Assembly: GCA_008690995.1 (NCBI GenBank)
Contig: VRMN01000001.1
Coordinates: 744,001-808,000, forward strand
Reading direction: 5' to 3'
Length of the DNA stretch: 64,000 nucleotides
DNA from: Porphyridium purpureum
Lineage: Eukaryota > Rhodophyta > Bangiophyceae > Porphyridiales > Porphyridiaceae
The position numbers were made by a program, and so were the translations under genes. The notes under the pieces were generated by a model. The model did no database searches and was not told the DNA's origin. It saw only the letters and a program-made list of their open reading frames with translations. Positions 30,001-39,612 of the stretch are shown piece after piece (the stretch's first letter is position 1; every line of letters begins with the position of its first letter).

Positions 30001-31257
30001 CTACTTTTCGCTCAACGTGCTAACCCCTGGCAGCTCCTTTCCTTCCAGCAGCTCCAGTGACGCACCACCACCTGTCGAACAATGAGACACCTTCTCCTCG
30101 GCGCCGTACTGCTTCGCAGCAGTGGCCGTGTCTCCTCCTCCAATGATCGTGATCGCCCCGGCTTGCGTTGCCTCAATCACAGCGTCCATCATGCTCTTGG
30201 TTCCTCCAGCAAACTTCTCAAACTCGAACACGCCCGCGGGCCCATTCCACACAATAGTTTTGCAGCTAAGGATGGCCTCCTTGAAGAGTGCACGACTCTT
30301 TGGTCCGGCGTCAAGACCCATCCAGCCGTCTGGGATGCCTGCCGAGTCATCTGCCTCCCCAGTTTCGGCATTGGGGTCAAACTTATCAGCCGTGATGAAA
30401 TCAACTGGCAAGTGCAGCTTCACACCCTTCTCCGCAGCCTTCTTCATAATCTCCGGCACAATCTTGGCACCCTCCTCGTCGTACAGTGACGTTCCAATAG
30501 GCATGTTGCCATTGACCTTCTTGAAAGTGAACGCCATGCCTCCGGCGATTATCATCTCGTCGACCTTATCGAGAAGGCTCATGATGAGCTGGATCTTATC
30601 CGCCACCTTGGCACCCCCAAGAATAGCCAAGAATGGGCGTGCAGGCGTCTCGAGCGCTTTGCTGAAATATTCGAGCTCCTTTTTCATCAGCAATCCAGCC
30701 ACGCGCTCCGGCAGGCACACTCCGACCATGGAGCTGTGCGCGCGGTGCGCAGTACCAAAGGCGTCGTTGACATAGACGTCGCCCAGCTTGGACAACGACT
30801 CGCGGAACTTTGCCGTGGCTTCTTTATCAGCCTTCACCTTGTTGCCGTCCTGGTCGACACCCTTGCCCTCCTCCTCCACATGGAAACGCAGGTTCTCCAG
30901 CAGAAACACAGTACCCGGCGCCGGATCTGCACAGGCCTGCTCAACGTCCTCGCCGCAGCAGTCTGGAAGGAACGTGACCGGTACGCCCAGCAGCTTCTCC
31001 ACGACGGGCGCGACGGGGCGCAGCGAGAACTTATCGACCTTACTTCCGTCTGGGCGCCCCAGATGTGACATGAGCACAACCGACTTTGCGCCCTTCTCAA
31101 GCACCGCCTTGATCGTCGGCAGCGCGGCCTCGATGCGCGCTGTGTTTGTGATCTCGCCGGTCTTCTTGTCCTGCGGCACGTTGAAATCCACGCGCATCAC
31201 CACGCGCTTGCCTTTCGGATCGATATCCTCGATCCCCATCTTCTTTGCGAGCGACAT
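30001..31257 (-). CDS. PGK: Phosphoglycerate kinase, probably cytosolic
   Basis: Transfers phosphate between 1,3-bisphosphoglycerate and ADP in glycolysis. The 418-residue enzyme has all key blocks: RVDFNVP, the substrate-binding [53 protein letters not shown] and the nucleotide-binding GGGDT near the end. The ATG at 31257 ([12 protein letters not shown]) is the family start and leaves no transit peptide, which argues for the cytosol rather than the plastid. Codon use is strongly biased toward C- or G-ending codons, as expected for an abundant enzyme. A TATA box lies 145 nt upstream. Confidence 0.97.
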   Translation of the reverse strand: MSLAKKMGIEDIDPKGKRVVMRVDFNVPQDKKTGEITNTARIEAALPTIKAVLEKGAKSVVLMSHLGRPDGSKVDKFSLRPVAPVVEKLLGVPVTFLPDCCGEDVEQACADPAPGTVFLLENLRFHVEEEGKGVDQDGNKVKADKEATAKFRESLSKLGDVYVNDAFGTAHRAHSSMVGVCLPERVAGLLMKKELEYFSKALETPARPFLAILGGAKVADKIQLIMSLLDKVDEMIIAGGMAFTFKKVNGNMPIGTSLYDEEGAKIVPEIMKKAAEKGVKLHLPVDFITADKFDPNAETGEADDSAGIPDGWMGLDAGPKSRALFKEAILSCKTIVWNGPAGVFEFEKFAGGTKSMMDAVIEATQAGAITIIGGGDTATAAKQYGAEEKVSHCSTGGGASLELLEGKELPGVSTLSEK

Positions 31258-31400
31258 ACTGACTAACCTCTTTAGTTCACCTCGGCGTCCCGTCCGTTCC
31301 CAGCTCTCCCTTTCCCCTTCGTAACCTCTGCTCCTCCAACTTACGTACAAGTCTCACACTCTTTCTCTCGCACGCTCTCTCCACCGCCCGTGTGGCGGCT

Positions 31401-31407
31401 TTATATA
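31401..31407 (-). promoter_or_regulatory. TATA box of PGK
   Basis: On the minus strand the sequence reads TATATAA, about 145 nt before the PGK start codon. A GTACAGT motif (31490-31496) lies further upstream, close to the stop codon of the neighbouring gene. Confidence 0.7.
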
Positions 31408-31527
31408 ATTTTCCGTTGGAAGACCGGTTTATCGGTTTATCGTGTTTGAGTCGATTCGGTTCATTTCTTTGTGGCGCCGATAGGCGGGTGTACAGTATAA
31501 AATCAACAGTACCTTACAAGAAACCGT

Positions 31528-33456
31528 TTAGTCGTGATCATCTGTATCGGTTAGCTGGCTGTTGTTGCTCAACTCGCAATGGCGTTCGAAGCCCCTGCGC
31601 ACGGACGAGCGCACGTGCCATGTGCGCCAGCCAAGAATGGAATCAAAGCGCGGTGTCATCCACTTGGGCTGAAAGCTGAGCCCCTTCTCCCGCAAGTGCC
31701 ACGCCTGCGTGGCGTTGGGCCTGACGGCGAATAGCTTGTGCACAGTGATGGCGCCGCAGAGCTTGCAGTGCGCAACAACCTTGCCGTGCCGCCGATCGGG
31801 CCTTGGGTTCACCTCGTAACATGACTCGTTGGTAAGCTGTGTCTCAGGGTCTACCAGCGCAGGCAAACTAGCGTGCAGCAACGAGTCGGTGACGCGCGCA
31901 TAGTTGCGCTCCGAATCAAATACATTTAACCACGGAAAGATGTACAAACCATCGGTCAAATGGGTCCGTATCCGGTCGAAGAGCTCACTTGCAGCCTCCG
32001 GTACGTGCTTGGACCAAGGATAAGAAGGAGCAAAAAACTCATCCACGTCGGCTGATGCAACCCACGCAAAGTGAGGGCTGAACAAGTGGTACGCGAGTTC
32101 AAGCGCAACGGTCTGTCCGTGGTACAGAGACAATTCGCACGCTCTCCCGTACGCCTCGCCACCCTTGTGACTGGTACCTAGGCGGCAGTACGGAAACAAA
32201 ACGATTCGAGCGAACACGGTGCTCGGCACGCCGAGGCGAGTCAGTTCTGTTTCAATCCTGCATTTTAAGCGGGAAAGTGCCAGTACATTGCGCTTGTGCA
32301 GGCCCTCACGACACTTTGTGTTCCCGTCCTCGGGGCGACTGTTTGCGCGAGTGCACCAGGCTTCGATCTCTGAAACACTGTGAGGAACGCGCACGGAAAT
32401 TCCAACCACATCAAACTGCGCCAAACCCAGGAGGCTTCGAACCGCATAATGCGCTGCCTCGACCCCGCTGTCAAGCTTTGCGCCGAATAGGCCGCCGCTC
32501 GTGACGACCGCCGCGCCTGTGGCATCCGCGCACGTATTGAAGCCTCTACTGTTCAGCACTGGAGGTATTATATCAGGCGCAAACCAGTCAGCTGCGCAGC
32601 CAACGGCAAACCGAGCCGTGTAGCTGAAGATGTGCTCACCCACGCCGCTGTCTTCTGCATAGGAGCCACTCAATTTGAGCTCAATCATTAGTTGATCCCA
32701 GCCACTGCTGAGTGCCGGATCCATCATCAGGTGCACCACCCAATCATGATCGCGAGTAACCGTCAGCGGCGCGATCAAATGCGAGAGCGAGAAGACACTT
32801 TCCACGTGGATTCCCTGAACAAACTCGGACAACGCCGTGTCATATAAACGCGCGCTGGTTGTCTCTGTAGACATCGTTGCACTCGCGTGGCTTGTCACGT
32901 GAAGCACGATACGTGTGTGCGACGGTGTCGGCTTGAACTCTTGCGTGGCGAAGCGACGGTCGATATATGCCTCTCGAATCCACATGACATGATGGTCAAG
33001 CCCAAACGATTCGGAATTTTCCGGCAGTAAGAATGTGCCAACGCATCGCTTGGCTGTCGGATACCAAACCTGGATCGAGGCAGGCGATGCCTCATCTGAA
33101 GAAGGTCCATTCACAGCATCGCCCCCATCAGAACTGCACGCACCGGCGCGCTCGCTGGGGCTCGAAGTACTTGATCGCGGCGCCACAGATTCTTCAAGTT
33201 CTGGCCAAGATGTAGGCAGGGGAAACGATGCATACTCATCTGACTTTGATATTGGCTGTGCAGGCGCGGTGCTAAACGCACCTCTTTCCTGTTCCAACCG
33301 GTTTTTCTGCGGAACCGGAACCACAATAAACGCTGTGCGGTCCACTCTAGCCAGGCCCTTGAGCGCATCTGTGGTGATCACTGCCAGCGTGACCAAAACG
33401 AGGGTCACAGAGAGCACCAGCAGGCGCCCCTGCTCGGAACTTATCCAGTTGTTCAT
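31528..33456 (-). CDS. Type II membrane glycosyltransferase, GT92 (DUF23)-like
   Basis: The 642-residue protein begins with a short cytosolic tail and one signal-anchor helix (LLVLSVTLVLVTLAVITTDAL), then a Ser/Pro-rich stem and a lumenal catalytic region. The catalytic part has the metal-binding motif in ASADVDEFF. It also has family-like blocks such as LARIVLFPYC-type RIVLFPYCRLG, LYIFPWLNVF and HCKLCGAITVHKLFAVRPNA. Family members transfer galactose or related sugars to glycans in the Golgi; donor and acceptor here are unknown. Gene start is the first ATG. The stop lies 270 nt from the PGK start on the same strand. Confidence 0.75.
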   Translation of the reverse strand: MNNWISSEQGRLLVLSVTLVLVTLAVITTDALKGLARVDRTAFIVVPVPQKNRLEQERGAFSTAPAQPISKSDEYASFPLPTSWPELEESVAPRSSTSSPSERAGACSSDGGDAVNGPSSDEASPASIQVWYPTAKRCVGTFLLPENSESFGLDHHVMWIREAYIDRRFATQEFKPTPSHTRIVLHVTSHASATMSTETTSARLYDTALSEFVQGIHVESVFSLSHLIAPLTVTRDHDWVVHLMMDPALSSGWDQLMIELKLSGSYAEDSGVGEHIFSYTARFAVGCAADWFAPDIIPPVLNSRGFNTCADATGAAVVTSGGLFGAKLDSGVEAAHYAVRSLLGLAQFDVVGISVRVPHSVSEIEAWCTRANSRPEDGNTKCREGLHKRNVLALSRLKCRIETELTRLGVPSTVFARIVLFPYCRLGTSHKGGEAYGRACELSLYHGQTVALELAYHLFSPHFAWVASADVDEFFAPSYPWSKHVPEAASELFDRIRTHLTDGLYIFPWLNVFDSERNYARVTDSLLHASLPALVDPETQLTNESCYEVNPRPDRRHGKVVAHCKLCGAITVHKLFAVRPNATQAWHLREKGLSFQPKWMTPRFDSILGWRTWHVRSSVRRGFERHCELSNNSQLTDTDDHD

Positions 33457-35085
33457 GCAAGAGAAGCGTCTCGCGCGAACACAGCGCGGTCTTCATCTCT
33501 CACGCTCGCAACGCCGCGTCATCACTTCCAATTTCCTCGCTATTCGTGGAGGCGAATAAAGTACACGCACGGACTGTACCGCCGCGTGCGAAGTCTTAAG
33601 CCGAGCTCTCATGCTCTGACTTTGCTGCGGACGTTTGAAGGCACCGCTGCTGAACTGGGTCTACGACTCTGATACCGCGGCGGCCCTCGCTTTGCACGTG
33701 AAGCGTTCGCCAAGTTTATTGTGAATGTTTTAACCGCACGAAGATCTCACTATTCGCTTTCATGGCGTTGCCGTGATGAGGAAGAACGCGTCAAGGGCGG
33801 CCGCACACGCAGTCCCAGCAACATTCCCGACAACGGCGGACGTTCACCTCCAAGTTTCACCAATACCAATTGGATGTAGTGGGTAGCTTCATCAGCGAGA
33901 TGCACTTTGGACACGGAAGGAACATACGTTTGCAAGTCTGGCAAGGCGAGCCTTGACTCTCTTTGATTTACTGTCTGCGGCTAGCGCGACAGAGGCGTTA
34001 ACAAAGTTGTGGGGACCCATGCGATACGGTGTGACACACGGCCGCCGCAGCACAGCATCCGAATGCAAGATGTTTCCGTGGAATGTGACTCTGCCACCGT
34101 GAGCCGGCGGTCTCTAAAGCATCTTCCAGCGGCTGCTTTGGATTTTCAGCGCGCTCTACCGAGCGCATGCCGCCGGCCCCTACTTTTGCCTCGGCCAGAA
34201 CGCTCCTAGTTTGGCCGGTGTAATTGCACCGCTTGTGAGTGACGCCGTTGCGCCAATCTTGCGTGGGGTCGTTGTGGGGGTTCTAGTTCCACATGACTTC
34301 GGCTGATAGGCTACGAACCGCGGAGCCGTTAATGCATGATGCCTTCTCGGACAAGGGAGTGGTGCGTGGCTGCAACGCTTGAATGTCTGAGCGCATTTCC
34401 AAAAAGTATGCTCACACACACACACACGCACACACATTCTTCTCTGATCCGCACGTCTCATAATTCTGTACTTCCTACCAAGCGCATCGATGTGATGGAA
34501 GCTTCCTACAGCATCGCCCACCCGGCCGCAAATCATTGTTGCTGCTTGCACTCGGCACAATGCGGAACGCGAGAAATTAAAATAGGATATGCTTGAAGGG
34601 GAGCATACTCACTTTAAGCTTACGAGAAGAAACGCCGCATCTTAATTGAAGAGAGAGAAAAGGGGAGGATCCACGTCAGCATCTTGATGCATCAGTGCGC
34701 AAGATGTGTTTACACATGCGGAAAGTCTCAAGATTCGGCGTTCGTTCGGAAGAAAGGAAGAAAGAAAACAACACCAAGTGCGGTCTGCATCGAGGGATTG
34801 ATCGAGACGCTTTTGCTGTAGCAAACGAACGATCCATGGTTACCTCGAGCGACGACGCGTGCGGACTAGTATATAGCCATTACATTCACTGGTTGGACTG
34901 GAAGAATGGGCGCCACTGAGCTGAGCGGCGCGGTGAATGTATGTGTGTGTTTGTGTGTGTGTAAAGGACGTACGAACGAGCAGAGACTTTGCGTGATTGG
35001 CAAGTGCGAGCGCGTCACGTGGATAAGCAAGTCCGCAAGCTGAAAGTGCGCGCACAGTGCGTGCGGCGCAAGGCTAGTGGAAGAC
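33457..35085. other. Gene-poor region with CA and GT repeats
   Basis: No gene is supported in 1.6 kb; open frames are short. A CA repeat lies at 34412-34436 and a GT-rich repeat at 34938-34963. TATATAG at 34870-34876, 216 nt before the zinc-finger start, is the likely core promoter of that gene. Confidence 0.4.
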
Positions 35086-36321
35086 ATGATGAGCACGCCG
35101 GGTGGACCGGTCCAAGCTGCCGCGTATGGGCACGCCACAGGAGCTGGACGCGGCGACAGCAGTGGCCTCAGGGACGCAAGCGTCAGAGTCGCAGCGGGCA
35201 CCTTCAAGAGACCCCGCGAGTATTTGCACTTTGAGGCGCCCTTCCGCCGGTTCCTGCTTCGCCGCGAGCTTCTTGCGTCGCGTGCGGACGAAACAGATAT
35301 TCTAATGACGTCCTCCCTTGACCGCGGGCGCGGCGCGACACTCGACCGTTCTGTGGGTAATGAACCATTCCGAAAATCCATCGCCGGGGCTGGACTGGGC
35401 AGGAGCAGTAGTGGTACGGGCTGGGATAGGCCACAGGATATGTCCGGGGTCACGACTCCATCAATGGAAATGACATCGCTACAATGGGAGGGATCATTGC
35501 AACATCAAGCACAGGTGTACCGAAAACAAGAGCGGCAGGTATTGCAGCCTGTTGGGCCGCCTGCGGAACAGCATCAGTCGCGACCACCGCCTTCTCAAGA
35601 GCAACTTCATCAGCTGCCACTGCCGCCTCGCCTAGGCCACCAGCTTCCCCATTCTTGGCCTCCACAAGAGCAGCCGCTACAAACGGGGAACCGTGTTCCG
35701 CATCAGCAGGTGCTGGTGCAGCGCTCTGGGAGCATGGATCACGCGGGGCCAAGCCACGAGGCGTGGCCAGCGAGCCTCCACCAATTCCAAGCCCATCATA
35801 ATCAGCGCGCTGGTGGGGACTTGAAACTGTCCAAGGACTTAACATACAATTGTCCATCGTGCTTGCTGTGCTTTGCGCGCAAACCGGATCTGTACCGGCA
35901 CGTGCGTACCGTTCACTTGGGTCTGAAGCGATTCGCATGTCCGACGTGCGGGCGCCTGTTTGGCACGAGTGGAAACATGAGGAAGCACATGCGCAACGTA
36001 CATGAAGCTTCTGGAAGATTATCGGGCTCAAATGCGGAGAGACGGAGCTCTCATGCCGGACGAATGAACCGCATTCTGGAGCCACACTCGTCGTCGGGTG
36101 GGTCGAGTGAGATTGATCTGGGGACAGAGAGCGGAGAAAAGGATGACGCCGCAACCAATCTGCTGCTCCGTATAGATCCGCAGTCGTACTCTGCTGAACC
36201 CCAGTCCTCTCCGGCTGGGTCGGGAACTGAGAGCGACGACTCCAAGGAAGATACGAAGTCTGGCATAAAGAGTGGTGAGAAGGAGGGTTCCTCCACGGGG
36301 TCAGACACGAAAGGCGGGTAG
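35086..36321 (+). CDS. C2H2 zinc-finger protein, two fingers
   Basis: Probable nuclear DNA-binding protein of 411 residues. Two adjacent fingers of the C-x2-C-x12-H-x4-H type lie near residues 260-315 (CPSCLLCFARKPDLYRHVRT and CPTCGRLFGTSGNMRKHMRN), joined by the linker HLGLKRFA. The rest is low-complexity: Gly/Arg-rich at the N-terminus, a long Gln/Pro/His-rich middle (LPLPPRLGHQLPHSWPP), and an acidic Ser-rich C-terminus, like activation regions. No other domain is seen. A long antisense frame is a compositional shadow. Targets are unknown. Confidence 0.85.
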   Translation: MMSTPGGPVQAAAYGHATGAGRGDSSGLRDASVRVAAGTFKRPREYLHFEAPFRRFLLRRELLASRADETDILMTSSLDRGRGATLDRSVGNEPFRKSIAGAGLGRSSSGTGWDRPQDMSGVTTPSMEMTSLQWEGSLQHQAQVYRKQERQVLQPVGPPAEQHQSRPPPSQEQLHQLPLPPRLGHQLPHSWPPQEQPLQTGNRVPHQQVLVQRSGSMDHAGPSHEAWPASLHQFQAHHNQRAGGDLKLSKDLTYNCPSCLLCFARKPDLYRHVRTVHLGLKRFACPTCGRLFGTSGNMRKHMRNVHEASGRLSGSNAERRSSHAGRMNRILEPHSSSGGSSEIDLGTESGEKDDAATNLLLRIDPQSYSAEPQSSPAGSGTESDDSKEDTKSGIKSGEKEGSSTGSDTKGG

Positions 36322-36601
36322 GAGGTAGGAAAATCAAAGGGCTCTGGCCGTGGCTGTGGTTGTTGCGGTACTCTCCCGGGCCGTAGGCGGTCTCGGGCCC
36401 TGCCCAATTGCGCTGCAGCGTCAGCCTCAGCTGGGCTGGATAAGAGACAAGGTACGCATCTTAGCTTAGCCGTAGAGCATGTAAAAGTCAGCACTTTTAT
36501 TCAAACCGTGCGGGATCGCCGTGCGCTTGCGGTTCAGTAGGTACTGTAAATTAGACTTCACAAGGTCGCCCGGCACGGGTGCGTAGTTGGCTTGCTTCCA
36601 C
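36322..36601. promoter_or_regulatory. Upstream region of the lumenal FKBP gene
   Basis: 280 nt between two same-strand genes. A GGTACTGT copy of the recurrent GTAC-type motif lies about 60 nt before the FKBP start codon; no TATA box is obvious. Confidence 0.35.
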
Positions 36602-37462
36602 ATGCTCGCTCGCTCGCTTGCTTCGTCGGAGAAGGCAATGGCGGCGTTCGTTGGCCCTTTCTGCGGCATATGCGGCCAGCCCGCGGCGCGAGAAAACGAA
36701 ACTCGCCCGTGGTGGCACGGAAAGACGCCGCTCTTCGCGAGAAAGCCGCCGCATGTACCGCGCACGTATGCGGGACCAGTCCTGCGTTGTTCTGTTGATC
36801 CGAGTGAGGCGCGAAACGGCCGCGCTGTGTCGCGGCGCGACGTTCTTTTCGGGTTGTGCGTCGCTGCGGCCAGTAGTCTGCCTCTGTTCGGAGTCCCTCC
36901 GCGTTTAAACGCAGAGGAAGCTTCCGCGTCGAGCTCGACTGGTGTTGCGGCACCAGCAGCGCAGAACGGAGGTGCCTCGTCCAGCACGGTGCAGCCGGGC
37001 ATTGTGGTGCTTCCGAACGGTCTGCGTTTCACCGATTTCGTGCAGGGCGACGGAGCGCAGCCTACTTGGGGCGATTTGGTCTTGATCGAGTACCAGACAT
37101 ATGTGGTGAAAAACGGCAAGGACCTCCAGCTTCTTGATACGACGGAAGGGCGCGACCCGTACTTTTTCCACCACGGCAACGGGTTTCAGATGCAAGGCAT
37201 GGAAGAAGCAGTGCATACTATGCAAGTGGGAGGGTTTCGTCGCGTGATTATTCCGCCACACATGAGCTATGTGTCAAGTGACCTCGGGCCACTCCCAGAG
37301 ACTGCCAGGCAACGCACGCGCATGAACCAAGCACTGAACGAAGCGCAAGGCCTGATTGTCATGGATTTGCGGCTGCTCCAAGTCCAAGCGACCGAGGACC
37401 CGCGCGGCTACTACTCAGACATCACGGACCGGGCAGCAATCAAGAAGCTGCTGAGCCAGTGA
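36602..37462 (+). CDS. FKBP-type peptidyl-prolyl isomerase, thylakoid lumen
   Basis: Protein-folding enzyme of 286 residues with a bipartite leader. A Ser/Arg-rich transit peptide comes first, then a twin-arginine-type lumen signal: SRRDVLFGLCVAAASSLPLF, with cleavage likely near LNAEEA at about residue 106. The mature part is an FKBP domain (LPNGLRFTDFVQGDGAQPTW, GDLVLIEYQTYV, GMEEAVHTMQVGGFRRVIIP, then a DLRLLQVQ strand). Several residues lining the active site of classical FKBPs are changed, as in other lumenal FKBPs, so isomerase activity may be weak. Starts at 36602 or 36638 are both possible. Confidence 0.9.
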   Translation: MLARSLASSEKAMAAFVGPFCGICGQPAARENETRPWWHGKTPLFARKPPHVPRTYAGPVLRCSVDPSEARNGRAVSRRDVLFGLCVAAASSLPLFGVPPRLNAEEASASSSTGVAAPAAQNGGASSSTVQPGIVVLPNGLRFTDFVQGDGAQPTWGDLVLIEYQTYVVKNGKDLQLLDTTEGRDPYFFHHGNGFQMQGMEEAVHTMQVGGFRRVIIPPHMSYVSSDLGPLPETARQRTRMNQALNEAQGLIVMDLRLLQVQATEDPRGYYSDITDRAAIKKLLSQ

Positions 37463-37920
37463 GGGAGTGCGCAGTTCTCTCCATTTCCGTGCGGGCTGAA
37501 CCCGTACACTCAACCAACCAGGTTATACATTTGAGTATGCGTCCTGGTGTCTCCACTTTGCAACTAAAGGCCCACACCGCACGCGAATTGGCGAGGTGTC
37601 ACTGACTGTGGGCCTCGTTCTCAGTCTCGGTCTCAAACTAAAAGAAGGGAGCTGCATATGACGTTCTCTGTCTGCGGCTTATGGATGGACGAGCACCACT
37701 GTCAAACTCACACTTTCGCCGCAAATTCAGCCGAGCGGCAAACACGCGTAGTAAACCGGTCCCGTTTTTATAAGCCGCTGTCGAACTGTGTCATGCGCTT
37801 CTGGTGACCAGTTTGCGGAATGGACTAGGTAGAACGCGATTGGATTGGGAAGGAACGCGTGGGCACTGACGAAGCGGTAGGTGCTTTGGGAATAAAGGTT
37901 GGGCTACACTTCAGCTCAAG
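37463..37920. promoter_or_regulatory. Intergenic region with TATA box for the MsrB-like gene
   Basis: No gene is seen in 458 nt. TTATAA at 37768-37773 sits 150 nt upstream of the next ATG, the same spacing as at the secreted orphan and PGK. Confidence 0.45.
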
Positions 37921-38868
37921 ATGGCCGACCGAGCGATACTGTCACCGGGACTCAAGTCGCCGCCGCCCGAGCGTGACATGAAGACGGCGAGCCAACGCAT
38001 CACGCTTTCAGGGCGTCTCGCCGTACAGGACGGCATTGCCAAGGCGACCGGCGGCCCCATTGATATGTACCGCGCGCGCACGCGGGATGAGTGGAAGGCG
38101 CTCTTGGGAAGGGAGCGCTACCTAGTCATGCGGTACCGCAAGTTCGAGCCGCCGGGCACCGGGCCGTACCACGACTTTGAACGTGAGGCGTGCGAACTGG
38201 ATGGGCTGTTCGTTTGCTACGCATGCAAGTGGGTCTTGTTTGATATCGATGCGTTTCAGCAAACACACTCTGGATGGCCCGCGTTCACCGCCACGTTGGG
38301 CGAGCAAGTGGTCAAAGCGTACGGCGATGACACCGAGGGCGGTATGCCATTCTTGGAGTACTTTTGCGCGCACTGTGAGGGCTTCTTGGGTAAGTCGCTG
38401 TGTACTGGGGGCGCCAATACCATTCAGATCAGCGGCTACGCCATTGAGCTAAAAAAAATGTCCGCAGAGGCCAAGCACACGAAACTCGTTGAGCTTGCGA
38501 TTATCCCAGGAGATGGCCGCTCCGCGAACTCCAAGGGGGGCAAGATTTCTCGTGGTTCCTCCTTGAAAGATCTGATGCGGAGCAGTTCCAACTCTGCAGA
38601 AAACAGCTCTCGCCAGGCATCAGCGGAGGGCAAGCCGAAGCCGGCCGGGCGCACGAGCGGGATTCTACCTTACAAATTCTCAGGTCTCGCAAAGAGCCCG
38701 GACGCCGCCCCGCGAGCGAACTCAAAGAACATCGCGAAACCGTCCCTGGCCAGCCCAGACGGAGCATCGAGCCCTTCCGCGGAGACTGCCAAGGCGCCTG
38801 CACAGAAAAAGGGGTTGTTCTCGCCGCGACAAGCGTCACGGAACGCCAGCACCGGTGGGAAACCGTAA
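37921..38868 (+). CDS. MsrB-like zinc-fold protein lacking the catalytic cysteine
   Basis: Residues about 55-180 follow the methionine sulfoxide reductase B fold: a YLVMRYRKFEPPGTGPYHDF start, the zinc pair in FVCYACKWVLFD, HSGWPAF (family SGWPSF), and the second pair in YFCAHCEGFLG. In active enzymes the end of the domain reads RYCINS with the catalytic Cys. The aligned place here reads TIQISG, so that Cys is absent, and the His of the usual GHVF segment is also missing. The fold and zinc site are seen, but reductase activity is doubtful. The last 130 residues are Ser/Lys/Pro-rich and disordered. A regulatory or binding role is inferred. TATA box 150 nt upstream. Confidence 0.75.
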   Translation: MADRAILSPGLKSPPPERDMKTASQRITLSGRLAVQDGIAKATGGPIDMYRARTRDEWKALLGRERYLVMRYRKFEPPGTGPYHDFEREACELDGLFVCYACKWVLFDIDAFQQTHSGWPAFTATLGEQVVKAYGDDTEGGMPFLEYFCAHCEGFLGKSLCTGGANTIQISGYAIELKKMSAEAKHTKLVELAIIPGDGRSANSKGGKISRGSSLKDLMRSSSNSAENSSRQASAEGKPKPAGRTSGILPYKFSGLAKSPDAAPRANSKNIAKPSLASPDGASSPSAETAKAPAQKKGLFSPRQASRNASTGGKP

Positions 38869-38956
38869 GGCCTAATCGTGAGATTTGGTTTATAATATGC
38901 AAACATAAACGATACAGAGGTCTCACGCACACACTCGGTAGCAAGCGCGCGGGTAC

Positions 38957-39499
38957 TTAGATCGAAGTGGGTCCAATTTCGTCGGCGTCATCGTCTGGAC
39001 TGTACAGAATTTCTTTGACATCGTCAAGCGTAACTGGCTCGTCACTCTTAACGTATTTGCCCGGATTTGCGAGCGCATCAAAGATCTGAGGAAGGAAGAG
39101 CAGCGCGGGTACCTGTGACTCGATTCTGGTCGATACATTTTCAACATTCCGCCTCGCGATTTCGATGGGCATATTTCGTGACGCCGGATTGGCCACCTCG
39201 GACTTCACGTCCCACTCGAAGCTGATGTGACGGCGGTTCGTGACCATCTCAAAGTGTTGCATAGCCTTCTTGTCGATGTGCGGTGACTTGTTCACGCACC
39301 AACGCCTAATCTTGGGGCGCAGCGCGCCCACCCCGCTCACGCGCTCGGCGCCCCCCAACTTTAGCCCGATCATGTACCGCCGCATCGTCTCGTTGATCTT
39401 CCATTTCCTCGTATCGTACGTCTCAAACTGGTACACGTATGACCGCGAAAGGCGTAACGCCCTCACGGTTCCCGGTCCTGGCCCAAGAGGAAGTGCCAT
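38957..39499 (-). CDS. Mitochondrial small ribosomal subunit protein uS10m
   Basis: The 180-residue protein contains the uS10 core, with the loop sequence RPKIRRWCVNKSPHIDKKAM followed by QHFEMVTNRRHISFEW. This aligns with the bacterial [24 protein letters not shown] region. N- and C-terminal extensions (the latter acidic, DDDADEIGPTSI) are typical of mitochondrial forms. The first in-frame ATG, at 39499, starts a Pro/Arg/Leu leader. The gene diverges from the YCII-domain gene with 113 nt between start codons, so the two probably share a promoter region. A plastid location is less likely given the divergent sequence. Confidence 0.82.
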   Translation of the reverse strand: MALPLGPGPGTVRALRLSRSYVYQFETYDTRKWKINETMRRYMIGLKLGGAERVSGVGALRPKIRRWCVNKSPHIDKKAMQHFEMVTNRRHISFEWDVKSEVANPASRNMPIEIARRNVENVSTRIESQVPALLFLPQIFDALANPGKYVKSDEPVTLDDVKEILYSPDDDADEIGPTSI

Positions 39500-39612
39500 T
39501 GCCTTGTGCGCCACACTTCGTCTCTTCGACTCTCCGCTTTTCCCAGACGGGGATTCGCTACATTCAACCTTCCAAGACGAAGACGGGTGCGCAAGAATCC
39601 TTGACTAGCACG

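Noticed and set aside
34412-34436. CA repeat considered as a CRISPR or satellite array
   Set aside because: A simple dinucleotide microsatellite with no spacers or larger unit.
35450-36337. 295-codon frame antisense to the zinc-finger gene
   Set aside because: The plus strand has two exact C2H2 fingers; the antisense frame is a by-product of low-complexity sequence.
39439-39612. Upstream extension of the YCII-domain gene
   Set aside because: It would overlap the start of uS10m on the other strand; the ATG at 39613 gives a good targeting leader.
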